Assembly: GCF_002288265.1 (NCBI RefSeq)
Contig: NZ_CP016778.1
Location: forward strand, 310,001 to 374,000
Reading direction: 5' to 3'
Source of the DNA: Candidatus Planktophila versatilis
GTDB lineage: Bacteria > Actinomycetota > Actinomycetes > Nanopelagicales > Nanopelagicaceae
DNA length: 64,000 bases
A program made the position numbers and the translations under genes. Below, piece after piece: positions 1-9,645 of the stretch. Position 1 is the first letter of the stretch. Each line of letters opens with the position of its first letter. A model generated the notes under the pieces. It did no database searches and was not told the origin of the DNA. It was given only the letters and a program-made list of their open reading frames with translations.

Positions 1-29
1 GCCGACAGCCAGCCGGATGGAGATTTGTA

Positions 30-1409
30 ATGGCGGTAGACCGTTTAGAAAATATTGTTTCACTCTCAAAGCGTCGTGGATTTGTATTCCCTTCCTCAGA
101 AATTTATGGCGGCCTTCGAGCATCTTGGGATTACGGCCCACTCGGAGTTGAAGTCAAGAACAACGTAAAGCGCCAATGGTGGAAGTCGATGGTCATGGGG
201 CGCGAAGATGTCGTCGGTCTTGATTCGTCGGTTATTTTGGCCCGTGAAGTCTGGGAAGCATCTGGTCACGTTGCAACATTTAGCGATCCGCTCACAGAGT
301 GCACCGCGTGTCATAAGCGTTATCGCGCAGATCACCTTGAAGAGCAGTATGAAGCAAAGCATAAGAAGAAGCTTGATTCACTTGCTGATATGAACTGCCC
401 GGCATGTGGCAACAAAGGACAATTTACAACACCTAAACAATTCTCTGGCTTACTCAAGACTTTTCTTGGCCCAGTAGAAGATGAGACAGGGCTTGCCTAT
501 TTGCGACCTGAGACAGCCCAAGGAATCTTTATTAACTTTGATAATGTGATGACAACATCACGCAAGAAGCCACCTTTTGGTATTGGCCAGATTGGTAAAT
601 CTTTCCGCAATGAAATTACCCCAGGCAACTTCATCTTTCGTACTCGTGAATTCGAGCAGATGGAGATGGAATTCTTTGTGGTTCCTGGCACTGATGAGGA
701 ATGGCATAAGTACTGGATCGAGACTCGCCTTAATTGGTATAAAGATCTAGGAATTAACCCAGAACGTCTGCGCCTATTCGAGCATCCAAAAGAGAAGCTC
801 TCACATTATTCAAAGGGCACAACAGATATTGAATACAAATTTGAATTCAACGGAACTGAGTGGGGTGAGCTAGAAGGTATTGCTAACCGCACCGATTTCG
901 ACCTCAAGGCGCACTCAGCAGCATCTGGAAAAGATTTGTCCTACTTTGATCAAGAGAAGAATGAGCGCTGGACACCATATGTCATCGAACCTGCAGCAGG
1001 TGTGGACCGCTGCGCGCTCACATTTATGATGGATGCATTTACTGAAGATGAAGCACCGAATGCAAAGGGCGAGATGGAAAAGCGTGCGGTGATGAAATTT
1101 GATCACCGCATTGCTCCCGTAAAAGCTGCGGTATTGCCGCTTTCTCGTAACGCTGATTTATCACCTAAAGCACGTGATTTGGCGACAGAGCTACGCAAGA
1201 ACTGGAATATCGATTTCGATGATTCTGGTGCTATCGGTCGCCGCTATCGTCGCCAAGATGAAATCGGTACTCCGTACTGCATCACCATTGACTTCGAAAC
1301 TTTGGAAGATCAAGCAGTCACAATTCGCGATCGCGACACAATGGGGCAAGAACGTATTGCACTTGATCAAGTTCAAGCATGGCTAGCACCTCGTCTACTC
1401 GGCTGCTAG
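30..1409 (+). CDS. glyS: Glycyl-tRNA synthetase (class II, alpha2 type)
   Basis: Charges tRNA-Gly with glycine in the cytosol. The 459-residue length is normal for the single-chain dimeric enzyme. Class II motif 2 is visible at about residues 191-215 ([19 protein letters not shown]) and motif 3 at about 323-336 ([11 protein letters not shown]). The C-terminal anticodon-binding domain starts at about residue 363. Two CxxC pairs at about 90-126 form the zinc-like insertion seen in this family. The ATG is preceded by GGAG at 19-22 with 7-base spacing. Its end overlaps the dusB start by 31 bases. Family call is secure. Confidence 0.97.
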   Translation: MAVDRLENIVSLSKRRGFVFPSSEIYGGLRASWDYGPLGVEVKNNVKRQWWKSMVMGREDVVGLDSSVILAREVWEASGHVATFSDPLTECTACHKRYRADHLEEQYEAKHKKKLDSLADMNCPACGNKGQFTTPKQFSGLLKTFLGPVEDETGLAYLRPETAQGIFINFDNVMTTSRKKPPFGIGQIGKSFRNEITPGNFIFRTREFEQMEMEFFVVPGTDEEWHKYWIETRLNWYKDLGINPERLRLFEHPKEKLSHYSKGTTDIEYKFEFNGTEWGELEGIANRTDFDLKAHSAASGKDLSYFDQEKNERWTPYVIEPAAGVDRCALTFMMDAFTEDEAPNAKGEMEKRAVMKFDHRIAPVKAAVLPLSRNADLSPKARDLATELRKNWNIDFDDSGAIGRRYRRQDEIGTPYCITIDFETLEDQAVTIRDRDTMGQERIALDQVQAWLAPRLLGC

Positions 1410-2545
1410 CGCCGCTAGAACTCCCTCTTAAAGATGGAGTTCATTTAATCGATCCGCCGGTAGTTCTGGCGCCGATGGCCGGAATTACCAACGCACCATT
1501 TCGCATGCTCTGCCGCGAACAAGGCGCAGGTTTATTTGTCTCGGAAATGGTGACTGCGCGCGCATTACTAGAGCGCATCCCGGAAACACTTCGCATGATT
1601 GAACCAGGTGCGGGCGAGTGGCCACGTTCGGTGCAGCTCTATAGCGTTGATCCACACCATATGGCCGAAGCGGTCAAAATGATTGGGCGCGAGAATCTAG
1701 CTGATCATATTGATATGAACTTTGGTTGCCCGGTTCCGAAAGTTACTCGTAAAGGTGGGGGAGCAGCGCTTCCCTTTAAACGTAATCTTTTTCGTGAAAT
1801 TGTGAAAGCTGCAGTAGAAAACGCAAAGCCTTATGGAATTCCAGTCACAGTCAAGATGCGTATTGGTATCGATTCAGATCACCACACTTACTTAGAGGCA
1901 GCAAAGTCAGCCGCTGACTTAGGTGTTGCTTGGGTGGCTTTGCATGCGCGCACCGCCCAGCAAATGTATGAAGGTAAATCTGATTGGTCTGCCATTGCCC
2001 AACTTGTTGAACATTTAAAACCAACCGGGGTTCCGGTATTAGGCAATGGTGATATTTGGTCTGGCGCCGATGGCATCGAGATGGTTCGCCAAAGCGGTTG
2101 TGCGGGAGTTGTTGTGGGCCGTGGTTGTCTAGGTCGCCCGTGGCTCTTTGCTGATTTAGTGGCGGCTTTTAACGGTGAAAGTAGCCGCACATTGCCCACT
2201 CTTCATGAAGTTCGGGAAGTCATGTTTCGCCATGGCGAACTCATCGTTGAATACTTTGAATCTGAAGATCGTGGTTGTCGCGACTTACGTAAACATATGG
2301 CCTGGTATCTCAAAGGATTCAGTGTTCCATCAGAGCTACGCCGCCAATTCGGAATGGTCGCTTCCTTAAACGAACTTCGTTCACTACTTAATCAATTAGA
2401 TGATCAGCCCTATCCGGTTGAAATCGGTGACAAACCCCGAGGTCGCACAAGTAGTGGTCGCCCGCCAACTTTGCCTGATGGATGGCTTAATGATCCCGAT
2501 GAAATGATTCATCTTGATGCTGAAGATATGTTCTCGGGTGGTTAA
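1379..2545 (+). CDS. dusB: tRNA-dihydrouridine synthase (DusB family)
   Basis: Flavoenzyme that reduces uridines in the tRNA D-loop. Diagnostic segments are [13 protein letters not shown] near the N-terminus (FMN barrel start), [15 protein letters not shown] around residue 117 with the catalytic cysteine, [16 protein letters not shown], and [11 protein letters not shown] followed by [13 protein letters not shown] (phosphate binding). The length of 388 is typical of actinobacterial members. The ATG lies 31 bases inside glyS. A shorter form is possible, but no better start with a ribosome binding site was seen, so the first few residues are uncertain. Confidence 0.93.
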   Translation: MASTSSTRLLAPLELPLKDGVHLIDPPVVLAPMAGITNAPFRMLCREQGAGLFVSEMVTARALLERIPETLRMIEPGAGEWPRSVQLYSVDPHHMAEAVKMIGRENLADHIDMNFGCPVPKVTRKGGGAALPFKRNLFREIVKAAVENAKPYGIPVTVKMRIGIDSDHHTYLEAAKSAADLGVAWVALHARTAQQMYEGKSDWSAIAQLVEHLKPTGVPVLGNGDIWSGADGIEMVRQSGCAGVVVGRGCLGRPWLFADLVAAFNGESSRTLPTLHEVREVMFRHGELIVEYFESEDRGCRDLRKHMAWYLKGFSVPSELRRQFGMVASLNELRSLLNQLDDQPYPVEIGDKPRGRTSSGRPPTLPDGWLNDPDEMIHLDAEDMFSGG

Positions 2546-3204
2546 TGTTTAAGTTAATCAGACGAGCAATCTCTTTGGTGCTGGCTGTGGTTCTCATTAT
2601 TCCTACCTATGCACTCTTTGTTACCTGGAACTCGGCTAAGAACCCAACCTTTAGATCTACGGCAGAAGTCATTGTTGTGCCGGGGGCTGCGCAATTAGAT
2701 GGCGCACCAGGTGAGGTATTACTTGCACGTCTGATTGAGGCAAAGCGAATCAAAGATGCTGGATATGCACCACTTATTATCACCGTGGGAGCCGGTGCCC
2801 CGGGAGATCGCACAACTGAAGCAGCCGCTGGAAAATATTGGTTGACCCAAAATGGAGTGGCGAAAAATAAAGTTATCTCAATTCCGGTAGGGCGAGATAC
2901 TTTTTCCCAGACGCAGGCATATATCAAAGAGATGAAGAGTCGAAAGTTATATAACGTCATCATTGCAACTGATGCTTATCACTGCCAGCGCACCATCACG
3001 ATGGCAAAAGACTTAGGAGCAACTGCAACATGTTCACCTGCCAGCACTGGGCCAAATACCCTTACAAAATCACGGTATCGATATTTGATTCGCGAAGCAG
3101 GTGCCTATCTGGCATACATCACGCTAGGCAGACGAGGCATTCATATCAGCGATCACCTGACTAACAGCAAACTTGTAAGGTATGTGTATGACCCAGTTGC
3201 CTAA
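2545..3204 (+). CDS. YdcF/SanA/ElyC-type DUF218 membrane protein
   Basis: A 219-residue protein with one N-terminal membrane segment (about residues 6-28) and an extracytoplasmic DUF218 domain. Conserved features are VIVVPGAAQLDGAPG, the TEAAAGKYWL stretch and IIATDAYHCQRT. Relatives (SanA, ElyC, YdcF) are linked to envelope integrity and some to peptidoglycan precursors, but the reaction is unknown. The start overlaps the dusB stop as TAATG, so translation is probably coupled. The last 17 bases overlap dgt. Family call is good; function is open. Confidence 0.8.
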   Translation: MFKLIRRAISLVLAVVLIIPTYALFVTWNSAKNPTFRSTAEVIVVPGAAQLDGAPGEVLLARLIEAKRIKDAGYAPLIITVGAGAPGDRTTEAAAGKYWLTQNGVAKNKVISIPVGRDTFSQTQAYIKEMKSRKLYNVIIATDAYHCQRTITMAKDLGATATCSPASTGPNTLTKSRYRYLIREAGAYLAYITLGRRGIHISDHLTNSKLVRYVYDPVA

Positions 3205-4432
3205 GGCATATAGCGCTGCCGATCAAGAGAGATTTCTTGATGAACCGGCAAAGCGTGCTGGTCGCACTGAATTCATGCGCGATCGCGCCCGTGTTATTCA
3301 CTCTGCCGCCCTTCGTCGACTAGCTGCCAAAACTCAGGTCGCAGTTCCTTGGGAGAATGATTTTCAACGCACTCGTTTATCTCACTCACTGGAGTGTGCC
3401 CAGATTGGTCGCGAACTAGGCGAGTCACTTGGCGCAGACCCAGATCTACTTGAGACTGCATGTTTGTCACACGATATGGGACATCCACCATTTGGTCACA
3501 ATGGGGAAGAAGCGCTAGCCGATGCTGCGCAATCGTGTGGTGGCTTTGAAGGAAATGCTCAGAGTTTTAGGTTACTCACCCGCATTGAAGCCAAGACTGT
3601 TTCAGCAACTGGAAAAAGTCTTGGACTTAATCTCACCCGAGCATCACTTGATGCGGCAACGAAATATCCGTGGACCAGAGCAGAGAATCCGCGCAAGTTT
3701 GGCGTGTATAGCGATGACACAGAAATCTTCACTTGGGTCCGTGCAGGTGCACCCGATGAGCGCAAATGTATTGAAGCTCAGATCATGGATTGGTCGGATG
3801 ATTGCGCATACTCCGTACACGATTTAGAAGATGCCATCTTTGCTGGCCAAGTGCGGGTAAAGAATTTTGATAACGATTTCGATACTTTATATCAAGAGAT
3901 GACCGCGAACTACGGCAGTGATGCCACCAAGAGCGAGGCCGCAGCTGCCCTTACACGTTTGCAATCACTGACTTGCTGGCCAACTCACTTTGATCGCACA
4001 CATCGCGCCCTTGCTCGTTTAAAAGATACGACTTCACAACTGATTGGCCGTTTTGTGCTGGCTGCCGAACTTGAAACTCGCAATGTTCATGGCGATGGCC
4101 CACTGACTCGCTATAGCGCCAATCTAGAAATTCCACGCGAAGCAAAAGTCGAGGTTGATTTCCTGAAGGCTGTTGCTGGGCATTACTTGATTAGCGCTGC
4201 GGCGTCGCAAGAGCGCTATGCAAAACAACAAGTAGTCATTCATGATTTGGTGCAGATGCTCTTCGATGCAGCCCCCAGCGAACTCGACCCAATCTTTGAA
4301 GACGATTGGAAGCAGGCCACAAATGATTCAGAGCGGTTACGTATTGTCATTGACCAAATTGCTAGCCTGACCGACCCCGGCGCATATGCCTTACACGCCC
4401 ATCTCTCGCAAGCTCCCACAAAGCGTAGATAA
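3188..4432 (+). CDS. dgt: Deoxyguanosinetriphosphate triphosphohydrolase-like protein
   Basis: HD-domain dNTP triphosphohydrolase, expected to control dNTP pools. The metal site is visible: H at about 64 (RLSHSLECAQIG), HD at about 94-95 (CLSHDMGHPPFGHNG), and the later aspartate in DWSDDCAYSVHDLEDA. The length is usual for the actinobacterial form. I prefer the ATG at 3188 to the one at 3182, because AAGG at 3177-3180 sits 7 bases before it. It overlaps the end of the YdcF-like gene and lies 9 bases before dnaG, the same dgt-dnaG order as in mycobacteria. True substrate preference cannot be read from sequence. Confidence 0.92.
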   Translation: MTQLPKAYSAADQERFLDEPAKRAGRTEFMRDRARVIHSAALRRLAAKTQVAVPWENDFQRTRLSHSLECAQIGRELGESLGADPDLLETACLSHDMGHPPFGHNGEEALADAAQSCGGFEGNAQSFRLLTRIEAKTVSATGKSLGLNLTRASLDAATKYPWTRAENPRKFGVYSDDTEIFTWVRAGAPDERKCIEAQIMDWSDDCAYSVHDLEDAIFAGQVRVKNFDNDFDTLYQEMTANYGSDATKSEAAAALTRLQSLTCWPTHFDRTHRALARLKDTTSQLIGRFVLAAELETRNVHGDGPLTRYSANLEIPREAKVEVDFLKAVAGHYLISAAASQERYAKQQVVIHDLVQMLFDAAPSELDPIFEDDWKQATNDSERLRIVIDQIASLTDPGAYALHAHLSQAPTKRR

Positions 4433-4441
4433 GGTAGGAAC

Positions 4442-6277
4442 ATGAGCGGGCGGATTAAGGCTGATGACATTGTCTATGTGCGCGAGCATGCACATATCGA
4501 CGAAGTTGTTTCAGCAGCCGGCGTTGCACTTAAAAACGCAGGCGGGGGACAGAAGAAGGGGCTTTGCCCGTTCCATGATGAAAAATCTCCTTCCTTTCAC
4601 GTCACACCTTCTAAGAATTACTATCACTGCTTTGGTTGCGGCGCCGGCGGGGATGTCATCGATTTTATGATGAAGACAGAGCATTTGAGTTTTACCGAAA
4701 CAATTGAACGGCTTGCCTCTCAAATTGGTTACACCCTTCGTTATGAAGAAGGTGGACCAGCACAACCGACTTCCCAACGTTCACGTTTATATTCAGCCCA
4801 CCTAGCTGCAGCAAAGTTCTATCAAGAACTGATTAATACTTCCCCCGATGCCGCCCATGCCCGTGATCTGCTTACTAAACGTGGATTTGATAAGGCGGCA
4901 TGTGATTTATTTGGCGTGGGATATGCCCCCAATAGTTGGGATTCACTGACTAAGCATCTGCGCGCTGCCGGATACACCATTGAAGAATTAGAAGAAGCGG
5001 GACTTTCTAAGATGGGTGAGCGCGGGCCGATCGATAAGTTTAGAAATCGCATCATGTGGCCAATTAAAGATATCTCAGGCGATATCGTCGGATTCGGAGC
5101 TCGTAAATTAGCCAGCGATGAAGAGGATCAAGGTCCTAAGTATTTAAATACCTCGGAAACTCCTATCTATAAGAAGTCACAAGTACTTTATGGCCTTGAT
5201 ATGGCTAAGAAAGAAATTGCCAAGAGCCGTCAGGTAGTTGTGGTTGAGGGCTATACCGATGTGATGGCATGTCATTTGGCTGGAATAACAACTGCCGTTG
5301 CAACCTGTGGCACAGCCTTCGGTGATGATCACATCCGCATTATTCGCAGATTACTGATGGATGCCGATACCTTCCGCGGTGAAGTGATCTTCACCTTCGA
5401 TGGCGATGCCGCCGGACAAAAAGCTGCCATGAAAGCTTTTGGTGATGACCAGAAGTTTGTGACCCAAACTTTTGTTGCAGTTGAACCAGATGGCCTTGAC
5501 CCATGCGACCTTCGCCAACATAAGGGCGATCTGGCCTTGCGTGATTTGATTGCAAAGAGAGTGCCACTCTTTGAATTCGCGATTCGCACCGAACTTAAAA
5601 AACATGATCTGAACACCGCCGAAGGACGCGTGAATGCGCTCAACACCGCAGCCCCGCTGGTCGCAGCCATTCGCGATAAGTCACTACGCCCGGAATACAT
5701 CAAATCTTTATCAGGGTGGTTAGGAACAGAGACCGAAGTTGTCACCGCAGCAGTGAACACGGCCCTGAAAAAGGTGAGCACAACTCAGGTTCAGAGCGAG
5801 GCACCGGCTGCCGATGCGCAGTGGCGACCTAATCCGACTGAGCCAACGTTGATGTTAGAGCGAGAGGTATTAAAAGCTAAGTTACAGATGTCAGGACTTG
5901 TCTTTGGCTGGAGCACTATTGAAGATGAAGCATTTACTCATCCGGCCTACCGGGAACTACGCCGCATTATCGATTCATTTGGCACCGAACCGCTAGCTCT
6001 GGAAAAAGTTGACGATGATCGCATGAAGCAGCTATTTACTGAACTCTCGGTGGAACCAGTGCGCACAGATGGGGCGGTCTCTGAAAAGTATGTTTCTAGT
6101 ATCGTCGCCAGATTACGAGAAGTACTTGTCAGTCGAAAGATTGCAGATCTGAAATCAAGTCTGCAGCGCCTTAACCCGGTTGAAAATCAGGAGCAGTACA
6201 ACGCAGCATTTGCAGAGTTGGTTGCCCTGGAAACCCAGAAACGTGGGCTGCACGAACTCTCCATTAGTTCGCTCTAA
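4442..6277 (+). CDS. dnaG: DNA primase
   Basis: Makes RNA primers at the replication fork. It has an N-terminal CHC2 zinc ribbon (C42, H45, C63, C66), the catalytic core with the TOPRIM signature VVVVEGYTDVMACH at about 265-278 and FDGDAAGQKAA after it, and a C-terminal helicase-binding region. The length of 611 is normal. AAGG/AGGA just upstream of the ATG (about 4433-4439) serves as ribosome binding site. It is cotranscribed with dgt by position and is followed at once by tRNA-Asn. Confidence 0.97.
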   Translation: MSGRIKADDIVYVREHAHIDEVVSAAGVALKNAGGGQKKGLCPFHDEKSPSFHVTPSKNYYHCFGCGAGGDVIDFMMKTEHLSFTETIERLASQIGYTLRYEEGGPAQPTSQRSRLYSAHLAAAKFYQELINTSPDAAHARDLLTKRGFDKAACDLFGVGYAPNSWDSLTKHLRAAGYTIEELEEAGLSKMGERGPIDKFRNRIMWPIKDISGDIVGFGARKLASDEEDQGPKYLNTSETPIYKKSQVLYGLDMAKKEIAKSRQVVVVEGYTDVMACHLAGITTAVATCGTAFGDDHIRIIRRLLMDADTFRGEVIFTFDGDAAGQKAAMKAFGDDQKFVTQTFVAVEPDGLDPCDLRQHKGDLALRDLIAKRVPLFEFAIRTELKKHDLNTAEGRVNALNTAAPLVAAIRDKSLRPEYIKSLSGWLGTETEVVTAAVNTALKKVSTTQVQSEAPAADAQWRPNPTEPTLMLEREVLKAKLQMSGLVFGWSTIEDEAFTHPAYRELRRIIDSFGTEPLALEKVDDDRMKQLFTELSVEPVRTDGAVSEKYVSSIVARLREVLVSRKIADLKSSLQRLNPVENQEQYNAAFAELVALETQKRGLHELSISSL

Positions 6278-6287
6278 CGTGGGCATT

Positions 6288-6317
6288 TTGGCGCAGGCTT
6301 ACCCCCTGCGGTAGAGT
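6288..6317 (+). promoter_or_regulatory. Predicted promoter of tRNA-Asn
   Basis: TTGGCG at 6288-6293, an 18-base spacer and TAGAGT at 6312-6317 put the transcript start a few bases before the tRNA at 6328. The promoter sits in the short gap after the dnaG stop. Read by eye from the sigma70-type consensus. Confidence 0.6.
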
Positions 6318-6327
6318 CAGCACTCAT

Positions 6328-6402
6328 TCCCTGATAGCTCAACGGCAGAGCAGTCGACTGTTAATCGACAGGTTCTTGGTTCGAATCCAAGTCAGGGAGC
6401 CA
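6328..6402 (+). tRNA. tRNA-Asn (GTT)
   Basis: The acceptor arms TCCCTGA (6328-6334) and TCAGGGA (6392-6398) pair fully, with discriminator G at 6399 and an encoded CCA at 6400-6402. The anticodon stem is GTCGA/TCGAC with loop CTGTTAA, giving anticodon GTT at 6360-6362. The T arm GGTTCGAATCC is canonical. Unlike the other two tRNA genes in this window, the CCA end is encoded. Confidence 0.97.
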
Positions 6403-6419
6403 CGCGCCACGGCTCGCGA

Positions 6420-6425
6420 TATCCT
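6420..6425 (+). promoter_or_regulatory. -10 hexamer, leaderless DoxX-Rieske start
   Basis: TATCCT ends 6 bases before the ATG at 6432, and there is no Shine-Dalgarno sequence. The expected transcript start is at or next to the A of the ATG. Confidence 0.5.
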
Positions 6426-6431
6426 AAAGTT

Positions 6432-7325
6432 ATGAACGCATTGCAGAGTATTTCCCGAGGTGCAATGAGTTCATGGGCCACGCAGAATCGAGCCCCTCGC
6501 CTGTTACGTGTATTTCTCGGTGCCACCTTTATCTATGCCGGATGGGATAAAGCATCTGATCCTGGATTTCTCACACAAGGTGAGCCCACATATATCGGCA
6601 CCCAGTTAGCTGCCTTTGCCGCAAATTCACCGATCGGATTCTTACTTAATCGCATTCTAGATCATGCAACCTATGTCGGAATCTTGGTCATGGTTGCAGA
6701 GTTTGCAGTTGGAATTGCAACGTTACTCTGGGTTGCACCAGCAACAGCTGCCTTTGGCGGATTTTTACTTTCAGTTACGCTCTGGCTTTCTAGCTCTTTC
6801 TATACAACTCCATATTTCTTGGCAGGTGATAGCGCATACGCAGTGATGTGGCTTGCTTACTTACTACTACTGATTGGAAATCGACGAATGCCTGCTACAA
6901 ATTTTCAGCGCCGAAGTGTCTTGCGCACAGCGATTGTGGGCGCCCTAGCCGTAGCCGCAACCTTTGCCGGAAGAGCCTTACCAAAGAGTTCGGCCTCAGT
7001 GAAATCTTCAACGAAAGGTAAGGGAGCGCAGATAATTAAAGTTGCCGAACTGCCTGTGGGAAAGACATTTAATTTTGTGCATTCTGCACAAGGGGTCCCA
7101 GCAATCCTCTTTCGCACCAAGGCTGGCTTCTTTGCATACTCAGCAATCTGCACCCACGAAGGTTGCTCAGTTACCTATAAATCTTCATCGAAGAAACTCA
7201 TCTGCCCTTGCCACGCAGCACAATTTGATCCATTTGCTAGCGCTAAAGTCGTTTCCGGACCAGCTGAAAGACCGCTGGATAAAGTAAAAGTAAAAATAAG
7301 TGGTGCGTGGGTGGTTGAAGCCTAA
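6432..7325 (+). CDS. DoxX-like membrane domain fused to Rieske [2Fe-2S] domain
   Basis: A 297-residue fusion. The N-terminal half (about 20-155) is a four-helix DoxX/TQO-small-like membrane domain (LRVFLGATFIYAGWDK, later AYAVMWLAYLLLLIG). A further basic-hydrophobic segment (RRSVLRTAIVGALAVAATFAG, about 160-180) resembles a Tat-like anchor. The C-terminal Rieske domain carries CTHEGC at about 237-242 and CPCH at about 255-258, the full set of cluster ligands. It probably passes electrons between the quinone pool and an unknown partner on the outer face of the membrane. Neither a substrate nor a partner is encoded nearby. The single ORF is intact, so the fusion is not a frameshift artefact within this sequence. 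Confidence 0.8.
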   Translation: MNALQSISRGAMSSWATQNRAPRLLRVFLGATFIYAGWDKASDPGFLTQGEPTYIGTQLAAFAANSPIGFLLNRILDHATYVGILVMVAEFAVGIATLLWVAPATAAFGGFLLSVTLWLSSSFYTTPYFLAGDSAYAVMWLAYLLLLIGNRRMPATNFQRRSVLRTAIVGALAVAATFAGRALPKSSASVKSSTKGKGAQIIKVAELPVGKTFNFVHSAQGVPAILFRTKAGFFAYSAICTHEGCSVTYKSSSKKLICPCHAAQFDPFASAKVVSGPAERPLDKVKVKISGAWVVEA

Positions 7326-7383
7326 ACTCTCTCAACGCTCTCACTGCTCTAACAGGAAAATCACAGAAGAATAGGGAAGCATC

Positions 7384-8490
7384 ATGGTTATGAAGAACGC
7401 CAAAGTTATCGCAGCCTTTATTGCAGGAGCTGCCATTGCGGGCTCAGTTGCAACTGCCTCAACAAACTCAACCAGTGTTGTGAAGGCATGTGCTGATAAG
7501 CGCACCAATGCGCTCTATCTCTCGCCTACCGGCACCTGCTCTTCGTCGAGAACACTTGTTGAACTCGGTGGCAGTGAAATGAATGCAAAGACCATTGCTT
7601 CGCTGGTAACTCCATCGGTCGTCTCGATTAGCGTTACCGCTCCTTCGGGTTCTGGCACCGGTTCCGGATCGGTCTATCAGAGCACATCTGCATTTAGTTA
7701 CATCATCACCAATAACCATGTGATTGATACGGCTGTGACATCAGGAACAATTAAGATAGAACTGACCAATGGCAATCAGTATTCAGCAACGATTGTGGGA
7801 CGAGATCCTGGATATGACCTAGCAGTACTCAAGGTGCAAATGGGAAATCTTCCAGCCATTACCTTGGGAGACTCTTCTAAACTCAGTGTTGGAGATCCTG
7901 TTCTAGCGATCGGTTCTCCACTCGGCTTGGCTAGTACAGTCACAAGCGGAATCGTCTCTGCACTTAATCGCCCGGTATCAACTGGCACAGAAGATGCACA
8001 GTCTTATGTCAATGCAATCCAAACAGATGCCGCCATTAACCCTGGAAACTCAGGCGGAGCACTCGTCGATGCCGCAGGAAGGCTCGTTGGAGTGAACTCT
8101 GCAATTGCCACAATATCTTCAGGTGCGGCAAGTGGAAATATCGGACTTGGATTCTCAATTCCTATCAATGAAGCAAAACGTGTGATTGATGAAATCATTG
8201 CAACTGGAAAATCAAAGCGTCCGGTACTTGGCGTTTACTTTGATCCTGCCTACACAGGAGTTGGTGCCAAAATTACTCAGCTCAGCCCCGGTGAAGGAGC
8301 AGAGAAAGCTGGCATCCCAGTGAACTCAGTTCTTCGTAGTATCGATGGCGTGAAGGTTGCTAACTCGGAAGCGGCAATTGTGCGCATTCGCTCTTATGCA
8401 CCAGGTAGCACAGTAACTGTGGTGGTGGATCTACCAACGGGTGCCAGCAAGAGCTTTAAGGTAACTTTAGGTTCAGCACCGTCGCTATAG
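7384..8490 (+). CDS. Secreted S1C (HtrA/DegP-like) serine protease with PDZ domain
   Basis: Extracytoplasmic quality-control or processing protease. A signal peptide or anchor covers about residues 1-28. Next comes a short two-cysteine segment (KACADKRTNALYLSPTGTC, about 35-53), then the trypsin-like domain with catalytic H112 (NNHVID), D145 (GYDLAVLKV) and S223 (GNSGGAL), then one C-terminal PDZ domain (about 275-365). The length of 368 fits a single-PDZ HtrA. ATG 7384 lies 4 bases after GGGAAG and ATG 7390 lies 10 bases after it, so either may be the start. It is transcribed alone and convergent with galT. Substrate is unknown. Confidence 0.9.
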   Translation: MVMKNAKVIAAFIAGAAIAGSVATASTNSTSVVKACADKRTNALYLSPTGTCSSSRTLVELGGSEMNAKTIASLVTPSVVSISVTAPSGSGTGSGSVYQSTSAFSYIITNNHVIDTAVTSGTIKIELTNGNQYSATIVGRDPGYDLAVLKVQMGNLPAITLGDSSKLSVGDPVLAIGSPLGLASTVTSGIVSALNRPVSTGTEDAQSYVNAIQTDAAINPGNSGGALVDAAGRLVGVNSAIATISSGAASGNIGLGFSIPINEAKRVIDEIIATGKSKRPVLGVYFDPAYTGVGAKITQLSPGEGAEKAGIPVNSVLRSIDGVKVANSEAAIVRIRSYAPGSTVTVVVDLPTGASKSFKVTLGSAPSL

Positions 8491-8506
8491 GAAGATAACT
8501 TTCTTT

Positions 8507-9619
8507 TTACAGCTTCACATCTTTGAGTTGCTGCGCAGATTGTTCTGGCTTCATATCCATAATAAATGCCCCCATGGCGGATTCAGAACCGGCTAAATAT
8601 TTAAGTTTGCCCGGTGCTCTGCGCACGCTCGTGATCTGCCAATGCAACCTCAGTACATCGCGCCCTTGGCGCACAGGTGCTTGATGCCAGGCAGCGATAT
8701 ATGCCATATCGATACCAAATACTCCATCGAGGCGCTGCATTACTTCGATGGCAATCGATGGAAACGAATCACAGACAGCAGGTGCTAACTCTGCTAAATC
8801 TGCAACAGGTTGCAGTGGGGTGACGTGAATTTCAAATGGATAGCGTGAGGCATAAGGGGTGTAGGCAACCCAATGTTCATTCTTGGCGATAACTCGAGTG
8901 CCATCACGAAGTTCGCGCGCAACTACATCATCAAAGAGCACGCGCCCGGTCTTGGCATGGTGTGCCTTGGCAACTTCAAGCATCTTCACAACACGGGGTG
9001 GTAGATATGAATAAGCATAAATCTGCCCATGCGGATGAGCCAAGGTAACGCCAATTTCTTCACCGCGATTTTCAAAGGGAGCGATATGTTCAATAAATGG
9101 TTGTTGCGAGAGTTCGCGCGTGCGATCACGCCATGCTTCTAGCAGCGTGCGCACTCTTTGGGCAGAGAGTGTTTTAAAAGAGCCACCGTGATTGGCCGTA
9201 AAACAAATTACTTCACACTTTCCGGCAGCCACACCTTCATCAGTATCTGAACCCACCATATCGGGCAAGGCAAAGTCACCATTAGGTGGACGCATTGAAG
9301 GTGAGCGATTATCAAAGACAACAACTTCAAAATCATTTTCTGGAATCTCAGTCAGTAAATCACCTGTGGTGGGACAGAGCGGACAGAGTTCTTTTGGAGG
9401 CAAGAAGATGCGACTCTGGCGGTGAGCTGCCATCACAACCCATTCGTTGACTAATGGATCAAGACGTAGCTCGCCAATACCAGGTTGTTCTTCGGCAGGG
9501 CGTTGATCTGCAACAGTTCGTTTCTGTTCAGCTGTGTCGTAATAACGAATTGTTCGGCCATCGCTCATGGTGCGACTTGTGCGCACTACACCGGCAGATA
9601 GCTCGAGGATTTCATCCAT
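8507..9619 (-). CDS. galT: Galactose-1-phosphate uridylyltransferase
   Basis: Leloir-pathway enzyme that exchanges UMP between UDP-glucose and galactose-1-phosphate. The active-site HPHGQ lies around residue 195 within VTLAHPHGQIYAY. A CPLCP pair near residue 80 is part of the zinc site, and DNRSPSMRPP is also conserved. The length of 370 is normal. Only 26 bases separate it from the muramidase gene upstream, so it may share that transcript. TAAGGT 9 bases before the ATG could also be a promoter element. No galK or galE lies adjacent. Confidence 0.93.
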   Translation of the reverse strand: MDEILELSAGVVRTSRTMSDGRTIRYYDTAEQKRTVADQRPAEEQPGIGELRLDPLVNEWVVMAAHRQSRIFLPPKELCPLCPTTGDLLTEIPENDFEVVVFDNRSPSMRPPNGDFALPDMVGSDTDEGVAAGKCEVICFTANHGGSFKTLSAQRVRTLLEAWRDRTRELSQQPFIEHIAPFENRGEEIGVTLAHPHGQIYAYSYLPPRVVKMLEVAKAHHAKTGRVLFDDVVARELRDGTRVIAKNEHWVAYTPYASRYPFEIHVTPLQPVADLAELAPAVCDSFPSIAIEVMQRLDGVFGIDMAYIAAWHQAPVRQGRDVLRLHWQITSVRRAPGKLKYLAGSESAMGAFIMDMKPEQSAQQLKDVKL

Positions 9620-9645
9620 AGTGCGAGAACCTTATCGCGGGGGAG

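Noticed and set aside
5329-5781. Reverse 150-codon frame inside dnaG
   Set aside because: Antisense shadow of a conserved coding region; no independent start signal or domain.
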